Below, piece after piece: positions 56,289-64,000 of a DNA stretch of 64,000 nt. The position numbers and the translations under genes were made by a program. This stretch comes from Dasypus novemcinctus. Its lineage: Eukaryota; Chordata; Mammalia; Cingulata; Dasypodidae. The notes under the pieces were generated by a model. That model searched no databases. It worked only from the letters and a program-made list of their open reading frames with translations, and had not been told where the DNA came from. Where the stretch lies: assembly GCF_030445035.2 (NCBI RefSeq), contig NC_080677.1, positions 113,391,263-113,455,262 on the forward strand, read 5' to 3'. Each line of letters begins with the position of its first letter. Positions within the stretch are counted from its first letter, which is position 1.

Positions 56289-57334
56289 GTAAGATACTGT
56301 AACTTTTATTATAATGACACGTCATCATAATAGTAAAATTGTAATGCAATAGAGAATTTAGAGATATCTAAGCCCAGTTCTGCCACTAAGTTGCTGTGTG
56401 AGCTTTTTGCTGGGCACTTTATTTCTCTGATTCTCTGGGTTTTGTGGGCTTAGTGTTTTTTCTCCTTATATAAAATTCAAATTTATATTTTGGCTGGGCA
56501 TGCTAACTTAAACAAATATTCTCTGAAAAATCATTTTCATGTTTATAGTTACTTCTGAAATAAACAAAATTCAGTCCTTGGTTTGCAAGCCATGGTAAAC
56601 AGCCTCCAAGTATGTCCTCAGCGACCCTCATCTCCCCCACTGAATATGGTTGACCTGCTCTAACAATAACATACTGTGGAAATGAAGAAGTTTCTGAGGA
56701 CAGATAATAAAAGACACCTTCCACCTTGTGCTTTCTTAGTCAAGAGGGGAAGCCTGAAACTGTCACCAGGACACTCCAGCAGCTTCATGGAAAGGTACAT
56801 GGGGTAAGGAATTGAGGCTTCCTGCCAACAGCCAGCACCAATCTTCCCATGATTAATGAGCCATCTTGGAGGCAGTTCCTTCAGCCAGGTCAAGTTTTCA
56901 GATGACTTCAATCCTAGCTGTCATACTTATTAGAGACCCTGATCCAGAATGACCCAGCTAAGCACTCCAGAATTTCTAAACCGCAGAAACCCTATAGTTA
57001 TTTGTAGTAGTTTTAAAATTAAAATAATAAAGCAAAGAAACAAATATCCAACACAGATTTAGATCTCAAGGCTTTCAAAGTGTTTTCCAGGGGTGGAGGG
57101 TAGGGGACTGACTGATCTGTCTCCCAGACTCCTCCCCCAACTCAATCACTGCAGCCCTGCCTCAATCTAGTTTATATAGTGAGGACCCATACAGGATTTC
57201 TTCTGAAGGAGTCTGCTGCCAAAAATAAGTTGAAAACCTGGATTAGAGAAACACTGAGTTAGATGGTCGCTACAACACTTTCCATCTCTAACATTCTACA
57301 ATGCCACATATCATTATTTTAAAAAGTAATTCTT

Positions 57335-57411
57335 TAGGAGTGAGTGTAGATCAGTGATTGAGCATGTGCTTCCCTTTACGAAGTCCTGGGTTCAACCTGT
57401 TACCTCCTTTA
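57335..57411 (+). repeat. Monomeric tRNA-like SINE
   Basis: Single unit (GAGTGTAGATCAGTGATTGA, CCTGGGTTCAACCTG) followed by A8. The flanks AAAAGTAATTCTT and AAAAGTAATTTTT form the duplication. Confidence 0.75.
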
Positions 57412-57734
57412 AAAAAAAGTAATTTTTATAAACACATGGACAGCACTTTCTGCAGGGCTTGCTCTTCTTGCCATGATGCACAATGCTAGTGGTTGGAAAC
57501 AAAGGCCCAGTCCACTGGTGTGCTGTGCTGTGATAAATGTATCAGGAGTTGCCCTTCCTGTGTCAGGCTGTACAGACCAAGGAGAAAATGCTGCTTCTGC
57601 AGAGGGCAAGAGCCTCTCTCTGGCCATTGCTCCACCCTGCAAGCACCATCTGCAAGCTGTGATGGGATGGATGGGTTTGCCTCTGGTGCCACTAGTTGTG
57701 GTAATAAATAAGGACAATATTAAAAATATCATCA

Positions 57735-57920
57735 ACAATGACTGGCATGTATTAAGTACAGTGTGCCAGGCCCTGGGGTCTGTGTTTTACATTCGTGATG
57801 TCATTTAATGCTCATATGTCCCCAAGAGGGATGACTTTTACAAATTGAAGAAACCGAGGCTGGCAGGTTAAGTGATTTGCTAGAGTAATGTATTAGGAGG
57901 GAAAGCTGATAAAACCTCAG
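57735..57920 (-). repeat. MIR
   Basis: GTGTGCCAGGCCCTGGGGTC, GATGTCATTTAATGCTCATA and AGAAACCGAGGCTGGCAGG form an antisense MIR. Confidence 0.7.
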
Positions 57921-59131
57921 GTCTCTCTAGAATCCGTTACCACTTTTATTAAGGGTTCCTCTTCAGAAATAAGCAGCTCTCCATGGTCTGAAATGTTTAG
58001 TATTTCAAGACAGGAAGTTCTTAATTGTTTTTATAAACAAAGCTCTCACTCATTTATTCACTCATTCATGAAACTGGCATTACTTAGCCCCTTAACTTTG
58101 TACCCAGGTGCTATTCTAGGCCCTGCAGATGGAAAGCATGAGGAAAACAGAAAGCTCCTTCCCGGAAACAGGTACTTGCTCAGGCTAAGGTGGGATGTTG
58201 GGCTGGAAGAGGCCCTGCGAGGCCAGCAACTGCTTCCACGCTTTTGCAGTCACGCAAAAGGAAGTTTGGGAAGGAAGAAAAGGTTCCTTTCAGAATCCTG
58301 AAGACCCACAGTTGACTTCAGAACACAGCTATTACAGAAAATGCCTTCAAGGGACTTTAAGATTTGATGTGGACCTGGGCTGGATGTTAGAGAACTGTGA
58401 GGCCCAGAGACACCCCTCCAGGGAAACCTTCCTGGGCTGAGCCCAACACTGATTGATCTGCCAGCGAGCATCCTGCTGTATCTGCTGGAGAGCACCAAGG
58501 GCATGGCACCAGAAACGACTGTGTGGAGTGCTGAGAAAACTTGCCTTTTGAAAGCTGACCTTGAGAAACTGTGCTGTTTGAAAATACGTTCTGCGCAAGC
58601 ATTGTTCAATTAATAACGTTGTAATACCTTTCGGTGGGTTTCATCACCTTATTAAAAATTCTGTGCTTTGCACACTGTTTTGGTAAAACGCCAACTGTTT
58701 CCTGGCTGTATTTTATACCCTCAACTACATACAGGAAAACTTCCTCCAAGATGGGACCAGTACTAGAATTCCATAGCTTCCACAGACTAGACCTCCTTGG
58801 AGAGCCACTTTGTACACTTGTCTGCTAGAGTCCTGGGGCTGGATTGGATTCTGCCCAGGAAGTCCCACAAAAGAAAAGAAAAATGGGATCTGTTAGGAAA
58901 GCAGGACCTGCCTCTCCATGAGTGCCAGCCCTCTCTTCTCTCTGCTCCTCCACTACCTTAGGATGAACTGTGGGGGAATGAGGCTGGTGCCACTGAGCTA
59001 CGTAGCCTCACCCACTCCAGCAGCTCCCTCGCAATGCACCTTGCAGCACCAACAAGAACTGGGCCCTACCTGCCAAAATCACTCCCATTTGAGCTTCAAC
59101 ATGCAGAACCTGCTGTTCTTTTCCCTCTTCA

Positions 59132-59149
59132 ACCCCCCCCCCCCCCCAC
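59132..59149. repeat. Poly(C) tract
   Basis: A run of 17-18 C lies between CTTCAA and ACCTACTAG, in otherwise unique DNA upstream of a DAS-SINE. Confidence 0.85.
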
Positions 59150-59472
59150 CTACTAGAGGCAATGCTCCCTCTAGGCGGTAAGTCTTAGATACACTCCAAG
59201 AGTCTGTGCTATCAAGAGTCTCTGCTGGAAAGCAGGGAGTTAAGAAAGAAAACCTGCACTTTGTCTTGCGGTTGCTACAGTTACTGCTTATCTTACCCCA
59301 TGATCCAGGAGACAGATATCTGATTGGTAAACTCTTTACACTTTGGAAAAATTGTGAGATAATTACTAGTATTTTGAAGCCAACTCTTGACTAACAGGAG
59401 AAATAGGAGAAATAGGGGAGGGGATTAGGTCACAGATGAGTTGAAATTTTAACAAAACCACAGTCCACTGTT

Positions 59473-59864
59473 TTTTGTTGTTTTTTTTTAAAGATTTATC
59501 TCTCCCCTTCCCCCCATTATCTGCTCTTTGTGTCCATTCACTGTGTGTTCTGCTGCATACACTTGCATTATCAGGTGGCACTGGGAAACTGCGTCTCTTT
59601 TGTTGCGTCATCTTCCTGCCATCAGCTCTCCATGTGTGTGGTGCCACTCCTGGGCAGGCTGCGCTTTCTTCACGCAGGGTGGCTCTCCTTACAGGGCGCA
59701 CTCCTTGCACGTGGGGGGGCCCCTGTGTGGCACAGCACTCATTGTGCACATCAGCTCTGCGCATGGGCCAGCTCATCACATGGGTCAGGAGGCCCTAGGG
59801 ACTGAACCCTGGATCCCTCCATATGGTAGACGGACGCTCTATCAGTTGAGCCATGTCTGCTTCC
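59473..59864 (-). repeat. DAS-SINE downstream of AKR1B1
   Basis: Full-length minus-strand copy about 0.7 kb past the AKR1B1 poly(A) site. The flanks CCACAGTCCACTGTT and CCACAGTCCACTCTT differ at one position. Confidence 0.92.
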
Positions 59865-59879
59865 CCACAGTCCACTCTT

Positions 59880-60559
59880 GATTACCAGAAGGTGACTTAA
59901 TAGGTTTGCAGTTTAATTTGGGATAAGGTGCAACACACAACTAGAACCTACTCCAGGAGGGGAAACTGGACCCCTGTAAAAAGCTGGGGAGGGTTGGGCC
60001 AAGGCCACCAGGCAGGAACGGGTGGCTCTTACCTCAACCCCAACTGCTCAGGCACTTGGTGTTTCATGCTCATTCCAGGCAGGGCCTGGCAACCATCAGC
60101 TGTTGCCCAATGAAAAGCTAAACCCTCAGGGTTTTCATCTTAAATATGGATAACCTGCAAAGCAGTTACTGTGACCCAATAATAGAGGCTATTATCATCC
60201 TGTATACAAATAAAGCAGTGTGACTAAGAAATTTGAGGTTACTTGTTTATCCCATCACTTTCCAGGTCCTGGCCCATTTAATTTAAGATCTGGAAACCAG
60301 TCTCCAGGGGTGGGGTCAAACAAACACCAGTTACATTCAAAACTCAAGTGATTCCAAAGTACAGCCAGGATGATCCACCCCAGGGTGAGTGGATAAGGTC
60401 CTGGGGTGAGGTCTCTAGCTGAAAGAACCTACATCTTCATGCCTGTTGCACTCTGAAGAGCCTGCTTTATAGGTATCAAAGGATTAAGGTTGGGGGTGAC
60501 ACTGAAGGAGGAGATGGGGTTTTAAAATAAAAACAAAACAAACAAATGAAACAGCTTTT
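59880..60559. other. Immediate downstream flank of AKR1B1
   Basis: No ORF, exon or repeat is recognised between the SINE and the AKR1B1 poly(A) site. Confidence 0.6.
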
Positions 60560-60915
60560 GGCTCACAAAAGCACTTTTTATTTGAGGAAGGAGAAGTCTG
60601 GCTGAGAGGGGCTTGTAATTCCAACAGTCAAAACCCAATGGTTAGTGGCATTACTTAGACATTAGATTTTACTTCTCCTTGGTCAGAAAGGGGTATTCAA
60701 GTTGTACTTCCCAGTGAGGAAAGAAAAAGGGCAAAGAATACTGGAAAAGACTTCTAATCTACAGATAGTGCTCTTCAGACCCCAAGGCCCAGCTGGACAA
60801 CCGTCCTAGTTAGTCCTCATGATGCTAAGGACATGGGTCACACTACACTTGTCAAGAAAAAAGGAGTCAGGAAAAACAGGAGCAGCCACTTAGGGAAGAG
60901 CAGGTATCCACAGCT
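60560..60915 (-). other. AKR1B1: AKR1B1 3' UTR
   Basis: This runs from the TGA to the expected cleavage site and is about 355 bp long. Its end resembles what I recall of the human AKR1B1 3' UTR, including CCCTTTCTGACCAAGGAGAAG and CCTCAAATAAAAAGTGC in transcript orientation. This supports AKR1B1 rather than another family member. The resemblance is from memory and was not aligned. Confidence 0.85.
60577..60582 (-). terminator. AKR1B1 poly(A) signal AATAAA
   Basis: On the minus strand the sequence reads CTCAAATAAAAAGTGCTTTTG. The canonical AATAAA is followed by a GT-rich stretch, which places cleavage roughly 10-25 bases further on, near 60555-60565. No stronger signal occurs between the stop codon and this point. 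Confidence 0.85.
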
Positions 60916-60958
60916 TCAAAACTCAGTAGAGAACGGGTAATCCTTGTGGGAGGATGCG
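60916..60958 (-). CDS. AKR1B1: AKR1B1 coding exon 10, terminal
   Basis: The acceptor CCTGGCAG is followed by C, which completes the split Ser codon, and then by 14 codons including TGA. The encoded tail reads [13 protein letters not shown]. The acceptor tract contains TTTTTCC. The length and the HKDYPF core match the final coding exon of aldose reductase. The following C loop is the part that varies most among AKR1B paralogues, so this exon is the most useful for orthology. Confidence 0.93.
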
Positions 60959-63611
60959 CTGCCAGGAAAAACCAGGAACACACTTGTTTTTGAGGAATAG
61001 ATTTTGACCATAAGAAATTACAGAAAGGCAGAAGTGTCTCCCTAAGCCTACAAGCCAGTTCTGAGGCTGCAGGTCATGACTTTTCACCTGGTTGGGGGCT
61101 GCCAGTGAGCTATTTTTTTGGCCTATTTTGCGTCTGAGGCCACAGGCAACAGCGACATGCTCAGGGAGCCAGGCCAGCTAGATTGGGCTCTGCAGGTCCA
61201 AGCGGCTGAATGACTTTCTCAGGGTCATGAGGCTTCTCTGTGTCAGAGCTGGGACTCTGTCAAGCCCCAGTGCCATGGTCTTCCTATTTTGTTAGTCATT
61301 AAGACCAAGAGTCACAAGTAAATTCTTTCAAGAAGGTGGGACAGGGCCACCTGGACTCATCTAGTTTCACATCACCTACTAAGACTGGAAAATTAAATAA
61401 AAAGGAATGTGGTTCTTTCAGTTTAGACCTCTTAGGCCAATAGGGCACCTGGGGCAGGAGGATAAGATATCTGGAATAGATCTCTTGGGGCATTTTCCAA
61501 ACCAAGACTTTGAGTAGTTTAGCTGATCATGGTTTAAATGCTGCACATGGAAGAGACAGCAAAGAAATGTGCAAAAGCCAAAAGAACTGTAGTAATAGGA
61601 CTTGGAAATTAAGACTTCCAGGAGTTCTTCTTTTGTTTTACAGCACCTGACAATCTCCTGGGACTTAGTACCACACATCAGGATGCACTCACCTCATCAA
61701 GGAACAGACCCTCCAGTTCCTGTTGTAACTGAGTAAGGTGGTCATATCCACACTGCTTAGCTCAAAATCAAAGACCTAAAATAAAATAAAGACAAAATCC
61801 AATAAACTCTGTAATAAAGATCAAAAACAATATAAAATATCAAAGTATCAAAACAGTTTTGAGCAGGACCACAATCAATGACACTTGTCTGCCACTGCCT
61901 TGAATGGTAGAGGCAGTAGGGGAAATTGAATTTAGAAAAAGCTTACTACATTAATATTGAGAGAATGCACACGTTATGGCTAGCTATGACATGGAACAAT
62001 GAAAGGATCTTTCCCTTCTGGGACTTCCAAGGAAAATGATATTTTTTATTTGATTTCGAAAACATTGCTGAGCTCTTCTGTTTTGATAAGCACCAGTGGG
62101 GAATATAATTATGGGTAAGATGTATCTCTGCCTCAGTTTACAATGAAGCAAAGAAGCATTTCAAGAGCTATAAATCAAGGAAAACTTAATCACAGACTAT
62201 ATCAAAGACACTAACAAAGCACTCAGGGAGTCCAGAGGAATTAGAAATAAATCCCAGCTGAAGAACTGAAGAATGTGCCAAGGAGGAGATGGCATCAAGA
62301 CGGGCCTAAAAATCCAAATAAGGTTTTGACAGAGAGGGTGAGAGAGCACCCTGGGAGGCCAGCAGGCAATCCACTCTAGCAGATGGTGGCCCGAGGTAAG
62401 GACCTGAGGGGCAGCAGACTCAGGTGGATCGAGATGGGCCCTGAGCTTCAGCCAGTTGTGGAACATAAAGAAAGAAAGTCTGTTGGGTATTCCAGGATTA
62501 CAACCATGAAAAAAAGTGCAAAGGCTATGAGGTAAGACACAAAAATTAAAAAATTTTATTAACATTTTGAGATTAGCAATTTACTAATTTTTAAAAACAC
62601 CTTTAAAAATGAAATATGAAACAAAAGCTCCATTTCTGGTAGGATAAGTGCTTCCCATAGTGGCCATCATTTCATTGCTGTGCCTTGAATTGGTAGTTTC
62701 CCTTCCATACATTAAGAAGAAAACCATCTGCCCTACTGAGCTATCAACAAGCGCCACTCCCTTCCACCCCCGTTTCCTGAGCATGTTCAGGGCCAGCCTA
62801 TGGAGCCAGGCAAAACGAGCTGCCGCTGTGCAAACAGCCATCCAGGAACCTGCACTGCGGCCTCACGAGGAAAGGCTGAGCTGACTGCCAAATACAGCCG
62901 TGGGCCCCGTGGCTGTGCCACACTCTGGACCAGTTGTCAGATGAACAGGCAAACATCCCTGGTGACACTGCTTTGCTCGATGAGAACAAATGCACCTCAC
63001 AGAGCAGCTCTGGGGGCGTTCTCCAGGCTGGGGTGAGAGGCAAGCAGGGAGACAGTCTGGTCTGCTTTCGAACGTGCTCCGAGTGCCCAACAGGGGGCGC
63101 TTCACCCCTGCCCTGACACGCACAGGCAGGCGATTTCTTTGCATGCGGGCTAAGCGGCCTGCAGGGTCCTTCATGGTCCATAGCCTTATCACAGCAGCTA
63201 AGGCCCCAAACACTGCATGAAGCCTTTTGATGCATCATCTTAATCATCACAACAATCCTTGAAATAGGTATTAACTCCATTTTACAGATGTGGAAAGAGG
63301 CATAGAGTAGGTAATTATTTACCCCTGGTAACGAAATTATTTACAACTGGTAACGAATGGAATCCTGATACAAACCCAGGAGCCAGGAAGTATCACTGAA
63401 GAGAAACTATCTCAGGGAAAAGACTGTCACTATGCCCATGGAGCCCGAGGGCAGGCGCTCTCCAGGAACCGCTGAGAAGCCCGTGAAAGTCCTCCCCCCA
63501 GCCCTGGGCCAACCAACTGGATCTTACCTGAAAGTTCTCAGTGATGCGTTCAGGTGTCACGGACTTGGGGATCACCACCATATTCCTCTGAATGGGGAAC
63601 CGGATCAGCAC
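60916..63611 (-). CDS. AKR1B1: Aldose reductase, coding exons 8-10 (3' part of gene)
   Basis: This is the C-terminal part of an NADPH-dependent cytosolic aldo-keto reductase (TIM barrel) that reduces glucose and reactive aldehydes in the polyol pathway. The coding exons on the minus strand are 63611-63528 (84 bp), 61775-61693 (83 bp) and 60958-60916 (43 bp, ending in TGA). All join in frame with GT/AG splice sites and encode 69 residues, corresponding to 247-315 of human aldose reductase with no length change. Visible motifs are [10 protein letters not shown] and EN (NADPH 2'-phosphate site, Lys262, Arg268, Asn272), SYNRNWRVC with the regulatory Cys298, and HKDYPF near the C-terminus. SYNRNWRVC favours AKR1B1 over AKR1B10, whose human sequence reads SFNRNWRAC. 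The residue equivalent to Cys303 is Ala, and the C-terminus ends STEF rather than HEEF. Earlier exons lie beyond the right edge. AKR1B family membership is near certain; the AKR1B1 assignment is likely. Confidence 0.95.
60959..61692 (-). other. AKR1B1 intron 9
   Basis: This 734-bp intron holds a weak MIR-like fragment at about 61190-61290 in minus orientation (TTTCTCAGGGTCATGAGGC, AGAGCTGGGACTCTGTC). I recognise nothing else in it. Confidence 0.85.
61693..61775 (-). CDS. AKR1B1: AKR1B1 coding exon 9
   Basis: This 83-bp exon is preceded by a TTTTATTTTAG acceptor and followed by a GTGAGT donor (minus strand). It encodes [11 protein letters not shown], then [12 protein letters not shown], then the first two bases (AG) of a split Ser codon. 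It includes Cys298 and Leu300 of the specificity pocket. Position 299 is Ser instead of the human Ala. Confidence 0.95.
63087..63101 (+). promoter_or_regulatory. CTCF-like motif in AKR1B1 intron 8
   Basis: CCAACAGGGGGCGCT closely fits the CTCF core CCASYAGRGGGCGCY. It lies in the GC-rich part of the intron. Sequence alone cannot show occupancy. Confidence 0.55.
63215..63390 (-). repeat. MIR in AKR1B1 intron 8
   Basis: CATCTTAATCATCACAACA, CATTTTACAGATGTGGAAAG and GATACAAACCCAGGAGCCAG form an antisense MIR. It holds a short tandem duplication of TTATTTAC and TGGTAACGAA units. Confidence 0.7.
63528..63611 (-). CDS. AKR1B1: AKR1B1 coding exon 8
   Basis: This 84-bp exon is preceded by a TTTCCAG acceptor and followed by a GTAAGAT donor (reading the minus strand). 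It encodes 28 residues beginning [13 protein letters not shown] and ending ENFQ. Both splice phases are 0. It carries the Lys-Ser-Val-Thr cofactor loop (262-265) and Arg268, which clamp the adenosine 2'-phosphate of NADPH in this family. The exon length matches the conserved AKR1 gene structure. Confidence 0.95.
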
Positions 63612-63679
63612 CTGGAAACCCACGGGGAAATTACACTTAATCTTATAGGTACACATGCAGAAGACAGAAATGCCAAAGC

Positions 63680-63800
63680 TCACAGGTGAGAAAACAGTTT
63701 CAGCGATATTAAGTAATTTGTCCAAGGTCACATCAAAAAACAGGGAGGGGAGGCATTCAGGTCCAGATGTGACTCCAGTCCTGCTCTTAGCGCCACTCGG
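63680..63800 (-). repeat. MIR fragment in AKR1B1 intron 7
   Basis: AGGTGAGAAAACAGTTTCAG, TTTGTCCAAGGTCACATCAA and AGTCCTGCTCTTAGCG match the antisense MIR core. Confidence 0.65.
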
Positions 63801-64000
63801 CTCCGCGCTTCAGTGTTGCCCTGGGTATATGGCATATGATGAGACTGGTCACTGACCAGGAACTCACTACCACTTGCAGAGACAGAATGTTTCATTTGTA
63901 GGTGCTATCAGTACTCCTAAGGTTGTAGAGGGATGAGCTTTCACATAAATTAACAACTGTTGTTCCTTATGGCAACCTATTAAGGTAGGAGCAGGTATTA

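Larger units (their letters stand above)
56289..59472. other. Unique DNA with MIR and SINE fragments
   Basis: The interval includes the monomeric SINE at 57335, the MIR at 57735 and the poly(C) tract. ORFs up to 119 codons have no recognisable motif. Confidence 0.55.
61776..63527 (-). other. AKR1B1 intron 8, with MIR and GC-rich core
   Basis: This 1752-bp intron lies between exons 8 and 9. It contains a minus-strand MIR at about 63215-63390, a GC-richer stretch at about 62780-63190 and one strong CTCF-like motif. The overlapping ORFs at 62798-63280 have no recognisable domain and are most likely chance ORFs in the GC-rich stretch. Confidence 0.85.

Noticed and set aside
62798..63280. 160-codon minus-strand ORF in AKR1B1 intron 8
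   Set aside because: It lies in a GC-rich intron with overlapping ORFs in other frames on both strands and has no recognisable motif.
60915..63611. Processed AKR1B pseudogene
   Set aside because: Exons are separated by introns with proper GT/AG sites and the frame is open, so this is a genuine gene copy rather than a retrocopy.
63785..63800. Third CTCF-like site (AGTGGCGCT on the minus strand)
   Set aside because: Only the 3' half of the motif fits and it falls inside a MIR fragment.

Overview
This is a window of mammalian nuclear DNA, almost certainly from a xenarthran and most likely an armadillo (Dasypus-like). The main evidence is about fourteen copies of a tRNA-derived SINE. The full-length type opens with a tRNA-like head (box A-like TGGCCCAGTGG, box B-like GGTTCAAACCC) and ends in GCGAATGGACACAGA, a G-rich run and (AAATA)n. 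These match the DAS-SINEs of armadillos and their relatives. MIR, L2, L1M, MLT1, ERV-L and hAT fossils place the genome in placental mammals. There are no bacterial-type genes, operons or CRISPR arrays, and nearly all long ORFs are accidental or lie inside repeats.

Only one host gene is present: the 3' end of an aldose reductase gene on the minus strand at the right edge. It comprises AKR1B1-type coding exons 8, 9 and 10, the 3' UTR and the poly(A) signal, spanning about 60560-63611. All three exons are open, have GT/AG splice sites, keep the family's exon lengths and phases, and together encode the last 69 residues. Upstream exons lie beyond base 64000. The remaining 60 kb is the gene-poor interval downstream of AKR1B1.

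Layout. 1-3553: two L1 3'-UTR copies in direct orientation, one holding a SINE. 3554-16060: mostly unique DNA with an old dispersed repeat, an ERV-L-type LTR, a short hAT element with a perfect 8-bp target-site duplication (TSD), and an MLT1 LTR inserted into the old repeat. 16074-30330: a SINE, L1 remnants, MIRs, two MaLR-type LTRs and a second short hAT. 30330-33040: several L1 3' ends, an LTR and the best-preserved SINE. 34200-46136: a degenerate ERV-L provirus with paired LTRs. Its 5' LTR is split by a 4.6-kb hAT transposon that itself holds two SINEs. Its interior holds two more SINEs, a solo LTR and a poly(A)-tailed copy of an unrelated ERV transcript. 46137-59864: L1 antisense fragments, MIRs, SINEs and LTRs. 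59865-64000: AKR1B1 and its downstream flank.

The most interesting structure is the nested transposon block. It gives a clear relative chronology (MIR, then ERV-L, then hAT, then DAS-SINE). It also shows that two short hAT elements elsewhere in the window derive from the same type of element as the long one. I see no undescribed functional system. The findings concern transposon biology, two CTCF-like motifs and a lineage-specific residue change in AKR1B1. Repeat boundaries without an explicit TSD were placed by eye and are approximate.
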